Of a stretch of DNA of 64,000 nt, positions 34,115 through 43,540 are shown piece by piece. Made by a program: the position numbers and the translations under genes. The notes below the pieces were generated by a model that did not search any database, had not been told where the DNA came from, and was given only the letters and a program-made list of their open reading frames with translations. Source of the DNA: RYN-230 sp963841695 (GTDB lineage Bacteria > Actinomycetota > Actinomycetes > Streptosporangiales > Streptosporangiaceae); NCBI GenBank assembly GCA_963841695.1, contig CAWJDQ010000005.1:124001-188000 (forward strand), written 5' to 3'. The stretch's first letter is position 1, and each line of letters opens with the position of its first letter.

Positions 34115-35170
34115 ATGTCTGACATAACTCCTCTGCGAGGTGAGGGCCGCACGGTCGGCCGCATCACCGGCTTGTACGGCGAACTCATGGCAGAATTCCT
34201 GGGCTGCTTCGTCCTGATCGCGTTCGGTGACGGCGTGGTGGCCATGGCCGTGGCCGCGCTGCCCGGCTCGGGCCGCACCGCGAGCCCACCACGATCTTCC
34301 GAGCGGCCGGCGACTGGCTGCTGATCACCTGGGGATGGGCGATGGCCGTCGCGTTCGCCGTCTGGGTGGCGGGCGGCGTGAGCGGCGCCCACATCAACCC
34401 GGCGGTGACCCTGGCCTTCGCCGTCAGGCGCAAGTTCGCCTGGGCCAAGGTCCTGCCCTACTGGGGCGCCCAGGTCCTCGGCTGCTTCGTCGGCGCCGCC
34501 CTGGTCTTCCTCGTGTACCACAACGCGATCGACGCGTTCAACCTCGCCGCGCACACCCCGAAGAGCGGCGGGCAGGCGCTCGCGACGTACTCGATCTTCG
34601 CCACGTTCCCGGCCGGGTACTTCCACGGCGGCTACGTCGGGCCGCTGATCGACCAGATCGTCGGCACGGCGTTCCTGCTGATGTTCGTGGTCGCGGTCAT
34701 CGACGCGCGGAACACCGCCGTCGGGTCCAACCTGGCGCCCGCTGGTCATCGGCCTCGTCGTCGCCGCGATCGGCATGTCCTACGGCGCGAACGCGGGGTA
34801 CGCCATCAACCCGGCCCGTGACTTCGGTCCCCGGCTGTTCGCCTACTTCGCCGGCTGGGGGAAGGTGGCCCTGCCGGGCACCTACCATGCGCCAGGGTTT
34901 CAACTTCAGCGGCTACTTCTGGGTGCCCATCGTCGGGCCCCTCATCGGCGGCGTGATCGGCGTGCTCATCTACGACTTGTTCATCGGCGACATCCTGCAC
35001 GCCCGGCTCAAGATGGTCGAGGACGTCGCGGTCCGATCCCGGAAACCGAGCCGGTCGACCGACGGCGGACTCGCGCCGAGGTTCCGGAAGCCCGGATCCC
35101 GCGGGCGTCGGAGACCAGCGTGAACGATCCGACCATGCAGACACCCAGAGATCCGCGTGCCAGCGCATAA
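34115..35170 (+). CDS. glpF: Glycerol facilitator, aquaporin family, about four frameshifts
   Basis: A six-TM channel of ~300-350 residues letting glycerol cross the membrane. Both NPA-type half-helices are visible: SGAHINPAVTLAFAVRRKF and AGYAINPARDFGPRLFAYFA; the Asp after the second NPAR marks an aquaglyceroporin. Other parts: GLYGELMAEFLGCFVLIAFG and GYFWVPIVGPLIGGVIGVLI. Breaks lie near 34280, 34742, 34890 and 35035. The stop is uncertain: 35123 in one frame or 35170 in another, the latter only 15 bases before glpK. ATG 34115 is preceded by AAAGGGACGGAA. First gene of a glpF-glpK-glpD operon. Confidence 0.87.
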
Positions 35171-35185
35171 GCGAGGAGGACAGCC

Positions 35186-36705
35186 ATGCCGGATTTCGTC
35201 GGTGCCGTCGACCAGGGCACCACAAGCACCCGGTTCATGATCTTCGACCACTCCGGCAACGAGGTCGGCAAGCACCAGCTCGAGCACGAGCAGATCCTGC
35301 CGCAGGCCGGCTGGGTCGAGCACAACCCGGTCGAGATCTGGGAGCGGACCGCCGCGGTCATCCAGACCGCGCTGAACGCGGCCAACCTGACCGCGTCGGA
35401 CCTGGCCGCGCTCGGCATCACCAACCAGCGCGAGACCACGGTCGTCTGGAACCGCAAGACCGGGCGTCCCGTACTACAACGCGATCGTCTGGCAGGACAC
35501 CCGCACCGACCGCATCGCCAGCGCGCTGGACCGCGACGACCGCGGCGAGCGTCATCCGGCGCAAGGCCGGCCTGCCGCCGGCGACCTACTTCTCCGGCGG
35601 CAAGATCCAGTGGATCCTGGAGAACGTCGACGGGGTCCGGGCCGCCGCCGAGGCGGGCGACGCCGTCTTCGGCAACACCGACTCCTGGGTGATCTGGAAC
35701 CTGACCGGCGGCGTCGACGGCGGCGTGCACGTCACCGACCCGACCAACGCCAGCCGGACCATGCTGATGGACCTGGAGACCCTGGACTGGGACGACGAGC
35801 TGCTCGGCGTTCTTCAACATCCCGCGGTCGATGCTGCCGAAGATCATGCCGTCCTCCGCGCCCGGCGGCTACGGCGAGGTCACCGGCCTGGCGGCGGTCC
35901 GCGGGGTGCCGCTCACCGGCGACCTCGGCGACCAGCAGGCGGCCACGGTCGGCCAGGTCTGCTTCGCGCCCGGCGAGGCCAAGAACACCTACGGCACCGG
36001 CAACTTCATGCTGCTGAACACCGGCGAGGAGCTCGTCCGCAGCAAGAACGGGCTGCTCACGACCGTGTGCTACCAGTTCGGCGACGAACAAGCCGATCTA
36101 CGCCCTCGAAGGCTCGATCGCGGTGACCGGGTCGGCCGTGCAGTGGCTGCGCGACCAGCTCGGCATCATCTCCGGCGCGGCCGAGATCGAGACGCTGGCC
36201 CGCCAGGTCGACGACAACGGCGGGGTCTACTTCGTGCCCGCGTTCTCCGGGCTGTTCGCGCCGTACTGGCGCAGCGACGCCCGCGGCGCGATCGTCGGGC
36301 TGTCCCGCTTCAACACCAACGCCCACCTGGCCCGCGCCACCCTGGAGGCGATCTGCTACCAGAGCCGCGACGTCGGTCGAGGCGATGGAGCAGGACTCCG
36401 GCGTGCACCTGGAGGTGCTGAAGGTCGACGGCGGCGTCACCGCCAACGACCTGTGCATGCAGCTGCAGGCCGACGTCCTCGGCGTGCCGGTCAGCCGCCC
36501 GGTGGTGGCCGAGACCACCGCGCTCGGCGCGGCCTACGCGGCGGGCCTGGCCACCGGCTTCTGGTCGACCACCGAGGAACTGCGGGCGAACTGGAACGAG
36601 TCCAAGCGCTGGCCGCCGACGTGGACCGACGAGCAGCGCGCGGACGGCTACGCCGGATGGAAGAAGGCCGTGCAGCGCACGCTCGACTGGGTAGATGTCA
36701 GCTAG
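35186..36705 (+). CDS. glpK: Glycerol kinase, five frameshifts
   Basis: About 505 residues, ATP-dependent phosphorylation of glycerol to glycerol 3-phosphate. Hallmarks seen across frames: FVGAVDQGTTSTRFMIFDHS (phosphate-1 loop), LGITNQRETTVVWNRKTGRP, PATYFSGGKIQWILENVDG, KNTYGTGNFMLLNTGEELV (ATP loop), VPAFSGLFAPYWRSDARGAI and LKVDGGVTANDLCMQLQADV. Extra bases lie near 35471, 35550, 35809, 36086 and 36375, all +1. The end DWVDVS is intact. GAGGAGGAC precedes ATG 35186. The glpD start follows 16 bases after the stop. Confidence 0.9.
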
Positions 36706-36721
36706 TCGAACCGGAGGTGTC

Positions 36722-38444
36722 GTGGTAGCTGCACTGTCCCCGGCGGCGCGCGCGGACGCGATCGCCAAGATGGCCGAGCGCGAGCTGGATGTGCTGGTCG
36801 TGGGCGGCGGCGTCGTCGGGGCGGGCAGCGCGCTCGACGCGGTGACGCGCGGCCTGACGACGGCGATCGTCGAGGCCCGCGACTGGGCCAGCGGTACGTC
36901 GAGCCGGTCGAGCAAGCTGATCCACGGCGGGCTGCGCTACCTGGAGATGCTCGACTTCGGGCTGGTCAGCGAGGCGCTGCACGAACGCGGGCTGCTGCTC
37001 GACCGGCATCGCGCCGCACCTGGTGCGGCCGGTGCCGTTCCTGTACCCGCTGCAGCACCGGATCTGGGAGCGGCCCTACGTCGGCGCCGGGCGTCGCGCT
37101 CTACGACGCGATGGCCTATCGCCTCCGGCACCGCCCACGGGCTCAAGCACCACCGGCACCTGACCCGCAAGCGGGCGCTGCGCGAGGCCCCGTGCCTGCG
37201 CAGCGGACTCGCTCACCGGCGCCATCCAGTACTGGGACGCGCAGGTGGACGACGCCAGGCACACGATGACCGTGGTGCGCACCGCCGCCTCGTTCGGCGC
37301 GCTCGCGGCCAGCCGGGTCCAGGTGACCGGCTTCCTGCGCGCAGGGCGAGCGGGTCACCGGCGCCGAGGTCACCGACCTGGAGACCGGCACGGACTTCGA
37401 GGTGCGGGCCAAGCAGGTCATCAACGCCACCGGGGTGTGGACCGACGACACCCAGGCGCTGGCCGACACCCGCGGCCAGTTCCACGTGCGCGCGTCCAAG
37501 GGCATCCACCTCGTCGTGCCCCGCGACCGGCTGCAGTCGAACACCGGGCATCATCCTGCGGACCGAGAAGAGCGTGCTGTTCGTCATCCCGTGGGGCACG
37601 GCACTGGATCATCGGCACCACCGACACCGACTGGTCGCTGGACAAGGCGCACCCGGCCGCCAGCTCGCAGCGACATCGACTACCTGCTCGAGCACGTCAA
37701 CTCGGTGCTCAGCTCGCCGCTGACCCGCGAGGACGTCGAGGGCGTCTACGCCGGCCTGCGGCCGCTGCTGTCGGGCGAGTCGGAGTCCACCTCCAAGCTC
37801 TCCCGCGAGCACGTGGTCGGGCACCCGGTGCCCGGCCTGGTCGTGGTCGCGGGCGGCAAGTACACCACCTACCGGGTGATGGCCGAAGGACGCGGTGGAC
37901 GAGGCGGCGCGGACGATGGACGCCCGGGTGCCCGATCGGTGCACGGCCGACCTGCCGCTGGTCGGCGCCGACGGGTACCGACGCGCTGTGGAACCAGCGC
38001 CAGGCGCTGGCGGCGGCCGCGGGCATTCACGTGGCCCGGGTCGAGCACCTGCTCAACCGGTACGGCTCGCTGCATCGACGAGCTGCTCGACATGATCCGG
38101 GCCGACCCGTCGCTGGCCGAGCCGCTGCCCGGCGCCGACGACTACCTGCGCGGTCGAGGCCCGCTACGCGGTCACCCACGAGGGCGCCCGCCACGTGGAC
38201 GACGTGCTCGCCCGGCGCACCCGGATCTCGATCGAGTCCTGGGACCGCGGCGTGGCCGCCGCCCCGACGGTCGCCGACCTGATGGCCGACGTCGCTCGGC
38301 TGGGACGACGGCCGAGAAGAAGCGCGAGGTCGACGCACTACCTGGGCCGGGTCGCGGCCGAACGCGAAGTCGCAGACCAAGCCCGACGACGACACCGCCG
38401 AGGCCGCCCGCCTCGGCGCCCCCGACATCGCCGGGGTGAGCTGA
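36722..38444 (+). CDS. glpD: Glycerol-3-phosphate dehydrogenase (FAD), about thirteen frameshifts
   Basis: About 565 residues, membrane-associated enzyme oxidising glycerol 3-phosphate to dihydroxyacetone phosphate and feeding electrons to quinone. N-terminal FAD motif ELDVLVVGGGVVGAGSALDA and SRSSKLIHGGLRYLEMLDFG; later GLKHHRHLTRKRALREAP, VRAKQVINATGVWTDD, KGIHLVVPRDRLQSNTG and PGLVVVAGGKYTTYRVMAE. Extra bases cluster near 36998, 37088, 37122, 37207, 37343, 37552, 37607, 37667, 37890, 37975, 38074, 38155 and 38297. GTG 36722 has GGAGG five bases upstream. Every FAD-binding motif is preserved between breaks. With glpK it converts glycerol to the same product that the Dha kinase makes. Confidence 0.88.
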
Positions 38445-38459
38445 GCCGGGCCCGGCGGC

Positions 38460-39330
38460 TCAGCCGTCGAGGCTGAGGACCATGGTGGGGCGCTCGATGA
38501 CGTGGTCCTCGCGCAGCGGCCGGACCGCGGTGCCGATGGCGAAGAACTCGGTCGTGTGCGAGCCCCAGGTGTGGCTGTGCGGCGCAGCTGCACGCCGACG
38601 ATCCCCTCGGCGTGCAGCTCCTCGGCCTCGGCCTGCATCCGGCTCATCGCCAGCTCGCGGGCGTCGTAGAGGGCCTCGGTGAACTGCTCGAGTCTCGACG
38701 TTGCGGCCGATGTTGCCGATGCTTCGCCGCCGATCCGCTGGTGCGCGATGTGGTAGACGCAGCGAGCCCATCACCATGCCGAGCGGCGCGTAGCCGGCCT
38801 GGATCAGCGTCCAGAAGTCCTGGCCGGACAGGTCGGAGGTGAACGGCTGCCGCTTGTTGTTGCGCCAGTCGAGACACCTCCGCCGCCCGCTCCCGGCTCG
38901 GCCTTGACCGCGGTCCCGACCGCGATGAACTCGGCGAGGTCGTTGCCGAACTCCTTGAACTCGATGTCGAGCCGGACCCCGACGATGCCGTCCGCGCCGA
39001 GCGCGTCCGCCTCGGCCTCCATCCGGGTCATGGCCAGCTCCCGGGCGTGGTACATCGCCTGGGAGAGCACGTCGAGCTCCTGGTTCTTGCCCCAGCGGCC
39101 GACCTGCAGCCCGACGTGGTAGATCGAGCTGCCGAGCACCAGGCCCAGCGGGCGGAACCCCGCCTCGCGGACCAGCAGGAACTCGTTCACGGACAGGTCA
39201 GAGGTGAACAGGCCGCCGGGCTGCCCGGGCGGAGCTCGGCCAGGCGGCGCAGGGCATCCTGCGGGACGCCCTCGACCCTCAGCTCAGTGCTCTGCTTATC
39301 GGTCAGCCCGGTGCTCTGCTGGTCGGTCAT
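38460..39330 (-). CDS. Tandem YbjQ-like (DUF74) protein, several frameshifts in the second half
   Basis: About 285 residues with two YbjQ-type domains. The first (~45-150) reads FRPLGLVLGSSIYHVGLQVG, ARELAMTRMEAEADALGADG and FIAVGTAVKAE, the standard heavy-metal-binding-like fold. The second, spread over other frames, reads DFWTLIQAGYAPLGMVMGSL, YDARELAMSRMQAEAEELHA and TTEFFAIGTAVRPL. YbjQ folds form pentameric rings but have no proven function. Breaks lie near 38873, 38770, 38715, 38690 and 38580. ATG 39330 is the first start in frame. It is convergent with glpD and next to another double-YbjQ gene. Confidence 0.78.
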
Positions 39331-39380
39331 CGCTTCCCCTTACCCTGCTCTTACTGCCAAGTCCAGCCGAATACTGCCCG

Positions 39381-40304
39381 TCAGGTTCCTAGCCGTACCC
39401 GGGCCGCCTGGCGGCGCTGCGGGTCGAGCGACAGGATCGCCAGCGGTGGTGGCGGCTTGGCCACCGAGGCGAAGCGGACCATGGCGGTGCCCACGATCGT
39501 CGCCTCCACGATGTGGTCTTTACCATGCTCCTGGATCGGGCACTCACGCTCGTGCACCCGCATGTCCATCCGCTGGACCACCACGCCTTCCCCGCCGAGC
39601 CGCCGCACGTCCTTCTCCAGCTGCTGGCGGGCGTCGTGCCGGGTGTCGTTCACCAGCTCGGTGTAGCCGACCACCTCAGCGTTGCCCGCGCCCCAGCGGG
39701 TCTGGCCGACGGTCAGCCAGTCGTCGTGCCTGGCCCCCACCGAGATGCCCAGCGCCAGCCCGGCCGGCACCCAGCCCGAGGTCATCATCTTCGCGAAATC
39801 CTGCCCGGACAGGTCCGAGCTGAACGGCTTGGCCAGCGGCGGCGATCCGGGCACGCGGACCGCGGTGCCGATCGCCTTGAACTCCAGCCCGCCGGCCGGG
39901 AAGGAGCCGATGGTCAGGGCGACCCCGACGATGCCGTGCCCGCCCAGCTCGGCGCACTCGGTGACCATCCGGTTGATGGCCAGGTGCCGCGCGTCGTACA
40001 TGGCCTGGGTGAGCGGGCCGAAGGAGCCGTAGCCGCCCCGCCCGGACACCTGGGTCACGCTGCGGTAGGCCTGCGCGTAGGTGCCGAACCCGGACCACGC
40101 CCCGGGACAGTTGTATCCGCCCGAGAAGCCAATGTTGTAGACGGCCGCGCCGAGCACCTGGCCGACGGGCTCGAAGCCGACCCCGCGGATGGCGGCGAAT
40201 TCTTCGGTGCTGAGGGCGGATCCCCAGGTGCCGCTGGTGCGGATCTCCGCCATCCGGGCCCGGGCAGCCGTCGGGAGGTCATCACCCGCGCGGTCATCCG
40301 CCAC
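39381..40304 (-). CDS. Tandem YbjQ-like (DUF74) protein
   Basis: A 307-residue intact protein. Domain one (~30-150): FAAIRGVGFEPVGQVLGAAV, TQAMYDARHLAINRMVTECA and LEFKAIGTAVRVPG, with an insertion rich in Gly/Tyr (FSGGYNCPGAWSGFGTYAQ). Domain two (~165-285): MMTSGWVPAGLALGISVGAR, TRHDARQQLEKDVRRLGGEG and IVEATIVGTAMVRF, containing a possible metal-site pattern HERECPIQEHGKDH. Both are diverged YbjQ folds. The start is GTG 40304 after GGAAGGGGC. With its neighbour it makes four YbjQ domains in a row on the minus strand. Function unknown. Confidence 0.82.
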   Translation of the reverse strand: MADDRAGDDLPTAARARMAEIRTSGTWGSALSTEEFAAIRGVGFEPVGQVLGAAVYNIGFSGGYNCPGAWSGFGTYAQAYRSVTQVSGRGGYGSFGPLTQAMYDARHLAINRMVTECAELGGHGIVGVALTIGSFPAGGLEFKAIGTAVRVPGSPPLAKPFSSDLSGQDFAKMMTSGWVPAGLALGISVGARHDDWLTVGQTRWGAGNAEVVGYTELVNDTRHDARQQLEKDVRRLGGEGVVVQRMDMRVHERECPIQEHGKDHIVEATIVGTAMVRFASVAKPPPPLAILSLDPQRRQAARVRLGT

Positions 40305-40378
40305 CGTGCGCCCCTTCCGGCATCGTCGCAGACCCCACGATACCCGCCGGAGGCATGATCACCGCCGCCCGCCGAGGG

Positions 40379-40552
40379 TCAATCCTTATCGGCCTGGTCC
40401 CACTCCTCGTTCCGCCGCCGGACGGTGTCCAGCGCGTGGGCCGCTTCCTGCTCAGTGGCGAACGGGCCCAGCCGCTCCTTGTTCGGGCAGCCGGCGCCGT
40501 GCTCCACGGTCCGGTGCGTCAGGCAGTACCACCAGCTCTGGTCTTCGTCCAT
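40379..40552 (-). CDS. Small conserved-type protein divergent from map
   Basis: A 57-residue protein, MDEDQSWWYCLTHRTVEHG onwards, with a C-x11-C pair (CLTHRTVEHGAGC) and a C-terminal LGPFATEQEAAHALDTVRRR that resembles an SPOR-like or nucleotide-independent helix pattern. Similar small proteins lie beside map in other actinomycetes as far as I recall, but I cannot name a function. The ATG at 40552 is only 20 bases from the map ATG on the other strand. An upstream ATG at 40579 would overlap map and is unlikely. Confidence 0.7.
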   Translation of the reverse strand: MDEDQSWWYCLTHRTVEHGAGCPNKERLGPFATEQEAAHALDTVRRRNEEWDQADKD

Positions 40553-40558
40553 GGCCAC

Positions 40559-40564
40559 TAGACT
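40559..40564 (+). promoter_or_regulatory. -10 of map in a 20-bp divergent gap
   Basis: TAGACT lies eight bases before the map ATG. The reverse strand reads AGTCTAGTGGCC up to the other start codon, so both promoters share these few bases. Confidence 0.4.
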
Positions 40565-40572
40565 TTCAGACC

Positions 40573-41422
40573 ATGGCAACCTTGCTCCAGCCCGGCCGCC
40601 TTTCCCCGCCCCGGCAGGTGCCGGCCAGCATCCCGCGGCCGGAGTACGTCGGCCGCCCCTACCCGCGGACCGGCGAGCCGGACGTCAAGGACGCGGAGAC
40701 CATCGAGCGGATGCGGGTGGCCGGGAGGCTGGCGGCGCAGGCGCTCGGAAGAGGTGGGCAGGCACGTCGCGCCCGGGGTGACCACGGACGAACTGGACCG
40801 GGTCGGGCACGAGTTCCTCGTGGGCCACGGCGCCTACCCCAGCACCCTGGGCTACCGGGGCTATCCCAAGTCGCTGTGCACCTCGCTCAATGAGGTCATC
40901 TGCCACGGCATCCCGGACGACACGGTGATCGCGGACGGCGACATCGTCAACGTGGACATCACCGCCTATATCAACGGCGTGCACGGCGACACCAACGCGA
41001 CCTTCCTGGCCGGTGACGTGGACGAGGAATCGCGGCTGCTGGTCGAGCGGACCTACGAGGCGATGATGCGGGGCATCCGGGCGGTGGCCCCGGGGCGCCC
41101 GCTCAACGCCGTCGGCCGGGTCATCGAGTCGTACGCCCGCCGGTTCGGCTACGGCGTCGTCCGGGACTTCACCGGCCACGGCATCGGCACCACGTTCCAT
41201 TCCGGCCTGATCGTGCCGCACTTCGACGATCCGGCCGTCAACGTGGTGATGGAGGAGGGCATGACGTTCACGATCGAGCCCATGCTGACCCTCGGCGCGA
41301 TCGCCTACGACGTCTGGGACGACGGCTGGACCGCGGTCACCAAGGACCGCCGGCGCACCGCGCAGTTCGAGCACACGCTCCTGGTCACCGAGAACGGCTA
41401 CGAGATCCTCACCCTGCCCTAG
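40573..41422 (+). CDS. map: Methionine aminopeptidase type I, one frameshift
   Basis: About 283 residues, removes the initiator methionine from new proteins. The five metal ligands are visible: Asp in NVDITAYINGVHGD (two aspartates), His in FTGHGIGTTFH, and the two glutamates in FTIEPMLTLG and QFEHTLLVT. The N-terminal extension (PRPEYVGRPYPRTGEPDVKD) is typical of actinobacterial MetAP1c. A +1 base near 40749 shifts the frame between AAQALE and EVGRHVAPGVTTDELDRVG. Its tail overlaps the convergent protease gene by 14 bases. Confidence 0.93.
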
Positions 41423-42717
41423 CCCGCCAGCTGCCTGGTCCGCCTGCCGCTGGCCGCGCAGGCCGGCGGACGGTGAGCACGGCGACCACGGCCAGCGCGG
41501 CCAGGAACCCGGCGGCTCCGGCCACGCCGATGCCGCCCAGCACGGCGATCCGCGTCTCATCGCGGTGGGTGACCTGGATCGGCCCGGGGGCGGCGCCCCC
41601 GAAGTGACGGTCCGCGGCCAGCCCGGCCGCGGGGGTGTCCCGGGCGAGCCTGCCCGCGGCCCGGAGCGCGGCGGCCGCGTCCACCTCCCCGAAGCCGGTG
41701 GCGGGACTGTACCCGTCCGCCGGGCGCCGGGCCGCCGAGCTGATCATGGCCTGCTCCACCTGGGCTGGGAGCAGCCGCGGGTAGGCCGACCGGATCAGGG
41801 CCGCGACCCCGGCCACGAAGGCTGAGGCCGGGCTGGTCCCGCTGGCCTGCAGGTAGCTGCCGCCGGGCCCGGCCCCGATGACGTCCACGCCCGGTGCGGC
41901 CAGCACCACGGAGGAGTTGCGGTCCGAGAACGGGGCCCGTACCCCGGCGTCGTTCACCGCCGCCACCGATATCACCCCGGTGAACGACGCGGGGTAGGAA
42001 TACGGCGTATACGCCAGGCCCGGGGCGCCGCTGTTGCCGGCCGACGCCACCACCACTACCCCGCGGGACACCGCGTAGGCCAGCGCCGCCTGCACGGCCC
42101 GGGTGGGCTCCTCGGAGCCCAGGGACATGTTGATGACGCCGGCCCCGTGGCTGGCCGCGTACCGGATGCCCCGGCCGATCGCGTCGGCGAACCGGGGCTG
42201 CGTGTTGTAGGGGCCGACGCCCGGGTTCCTGGTCGTCCAGGATGACCCGGACCGAGAGCACCCGGGCGGCGGGGGCGACGCCGATGACCCCGCCGGCCCG
42301 GCCCGGCCCGCTGCCGTGCCCGGCGATCAGCGAGGCGATGAACGTGCCGTGCAGGTGCGGCGGCTGATAGCCGGGCGGGTCCGCGCCCAGCGTGTAGTCG
42401 GGCCCGGTGGTGACCGACCCGGACAGGTCGGGCACGCTGGTGTCCACCCCGGTGTCCAGGACGCCGACAGTGACCCCGCGGCCCCGGCTCACCCGCCAGG
42501 CCGCCGGCACGTCGATGGCGTTGAGCTGGGCCTGTTCGGCCGCCCGGACCTGGGCTCCGGGCCCCTGGCCCGATCCGGGCGGTGGCTGGCCGGCCAGCGA
42601 CTGATGCCCGGCCAGCCAGGGCAGCGCCGCCACGGCCACCGCCGCCAGCGTGGCCCGCACCCGGACCGGCCTGGTCAGCACGGGCCTGGTCAGCACGGGC
42701 CTGGTCAGCACAGCCAC
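41409..42717 (-). CDS. Mycosin-like S8 serine protease, one frameshift
   Basis: About 435 residues, a membrane-anchored subtilase. After a signal peptide the catalytic residues are Asp in GVTVGVLDTGVDTSVPDL, His in HLHGTFIASLIAGHG and Ser in SGTSPASAFVAGVAALI. A C-terminal TM segment (IAVLGGIGVAGAAGFLAALA) is followed by a short basic tail, the mycosin layout used in type VII secretion. No ESX genes are nearby. A +1 base near 42220 breaks the frame. The N-terminus repeats VLTRP three times in 15-bp DNA units. The start at 42717 overlaps the stop of the next upstream gene. Confidence 0.85.
42671..42715. repeat. Three 15-bp tandem repeats in the protease 5' region
   Basis: CTGGTCAGCACGGGC occurs at 42671, 42686 and, with one tail change, 42701. 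It encodes the repeated VLTRP at the protein N-terminus. Confidence 0.85.
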
Positions 42718-43478
42718 TGCCGGCGGGCGCAGTTGACCACGGCCGGGCGGTTCAGCCGGACGAGGATCGACCGGGCTAGCTGCCGGGCCGCGCTGAACAC
42801 CGGGGCGTCATACTCGCCGGTGGCGGCGGCGGGCCGGCCATCCGCGTATCCGGCCACGGTGAGCAGGACGTACGGACCGTCCTGCCGGGCGGTCGCCGTC
42901 TGGCGGGCCGCGGCGCTGAATCGCGCGCTCGCCGTCCCGGGCAGCGCCAGGGCGCGGAGCGCGGTGACCGGGGGGCGGGCCCCCGGCAGGTCCCGGGTGA
43001 AGGCGGCGGCCCGGGCCCGGTCGGGGAACGCAAGCACCCCCGTGGTGTAGACGACGCCTTCCAGCCCGTCGACGTAGCTGGCCCGGATCCCGGCCCGGCA
43101 GCCGTCCCGGCGGGCCGGGCGGGCCAGCGCGGCGTCCAGCGCCGCCGTGCAGCGGTAGTCGGGCGAGATGCCCACCCGGTGCGCTGTCTCCCGGCCATGC
43201 AGCGTGGTGGTGTAGCCGAGGTCCGCCGGGAAGATCCGGCCCGCTGGCCACGATCGCCAGCGCTCGGCCACCGCGGCCGCGGCGGCCGCGGCCCGTTCCG
43301 CCGGCGTCGGCGGGCGGGTCTGGCCGTTGACGGCCGCCCGGCCCGCCAGCACCGCCACCGCGAGGCAGCCCACCGCGGCCAGGGCGAGGGAAACCATCAG
43401 CCGCCCCCGGGGACGGCGGGCCCCGTGCGGAGGAGGACTGGGCGGCCCCGGCGCGGGTTCCGGTTCGCCAGCGGCCAC
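42705..43478 (-). CDS. Membrane-anchored hypothetical protein coupled to the protease
   Basis: A 257-residue protein. A Pro-rich cytoplasmic arm leads to one TM segment (LMVSLALAAVGCLAVAVLAG, ~27-46), then an extracellular part with an Ala-rich helix, paired cysteines (YRCTAALDAAL, DGCRAGIRASYVDG) and a C-terminal NCARRQWLC. I do not recognise the domain. Its stop overlaps the start of the mycosin-like protease by 13 bases, so the two are almost surely made together, and it could be a partner or substrate of that protease. The start is GTG 43478; an inner start at the methionine before the TM is possible. Confidence 0.7.
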   Translation of the reverse strand: MAAGEPEPAPGPPSPPPHGARRPRGRLMVSLALAAVGCLAVAVLAGRAAVNGQTRPPTPAERAAAAAAAVAERWRSWPAGRIFPADLGYTTTLHGRETAHRVGISPDYRCTAALDAALARPARRDGCRAGIRASYVDGLEGVVYTTGVLAFPDRARAAAFTRDLPGARPPVTALRALALPGTASARFSAAARQTATARQDGPYVLLTVAGYADGRPAAATGEYDAPVFSAARQLARSILVRLNRPAVVNCARRQWLC

Positions 43479-43540
43479 CGGGTCCGGATCCGGCGACGGT
43501 GCCGGGATGACGGGCAGATCAGCCGCGGCCGGGGCGGCTG

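Noticed and set aside
35471..38300. Apparent insertion of single bases exactly at codon boundaries in glpK and glpD
   Set aside because: At first sight it looked systematic and possibly programmed. Because third positions are degenerate, each site can equally be read as an extra G or C within or next to a short run, so the boundary pattern is an artefact of reconstruction.
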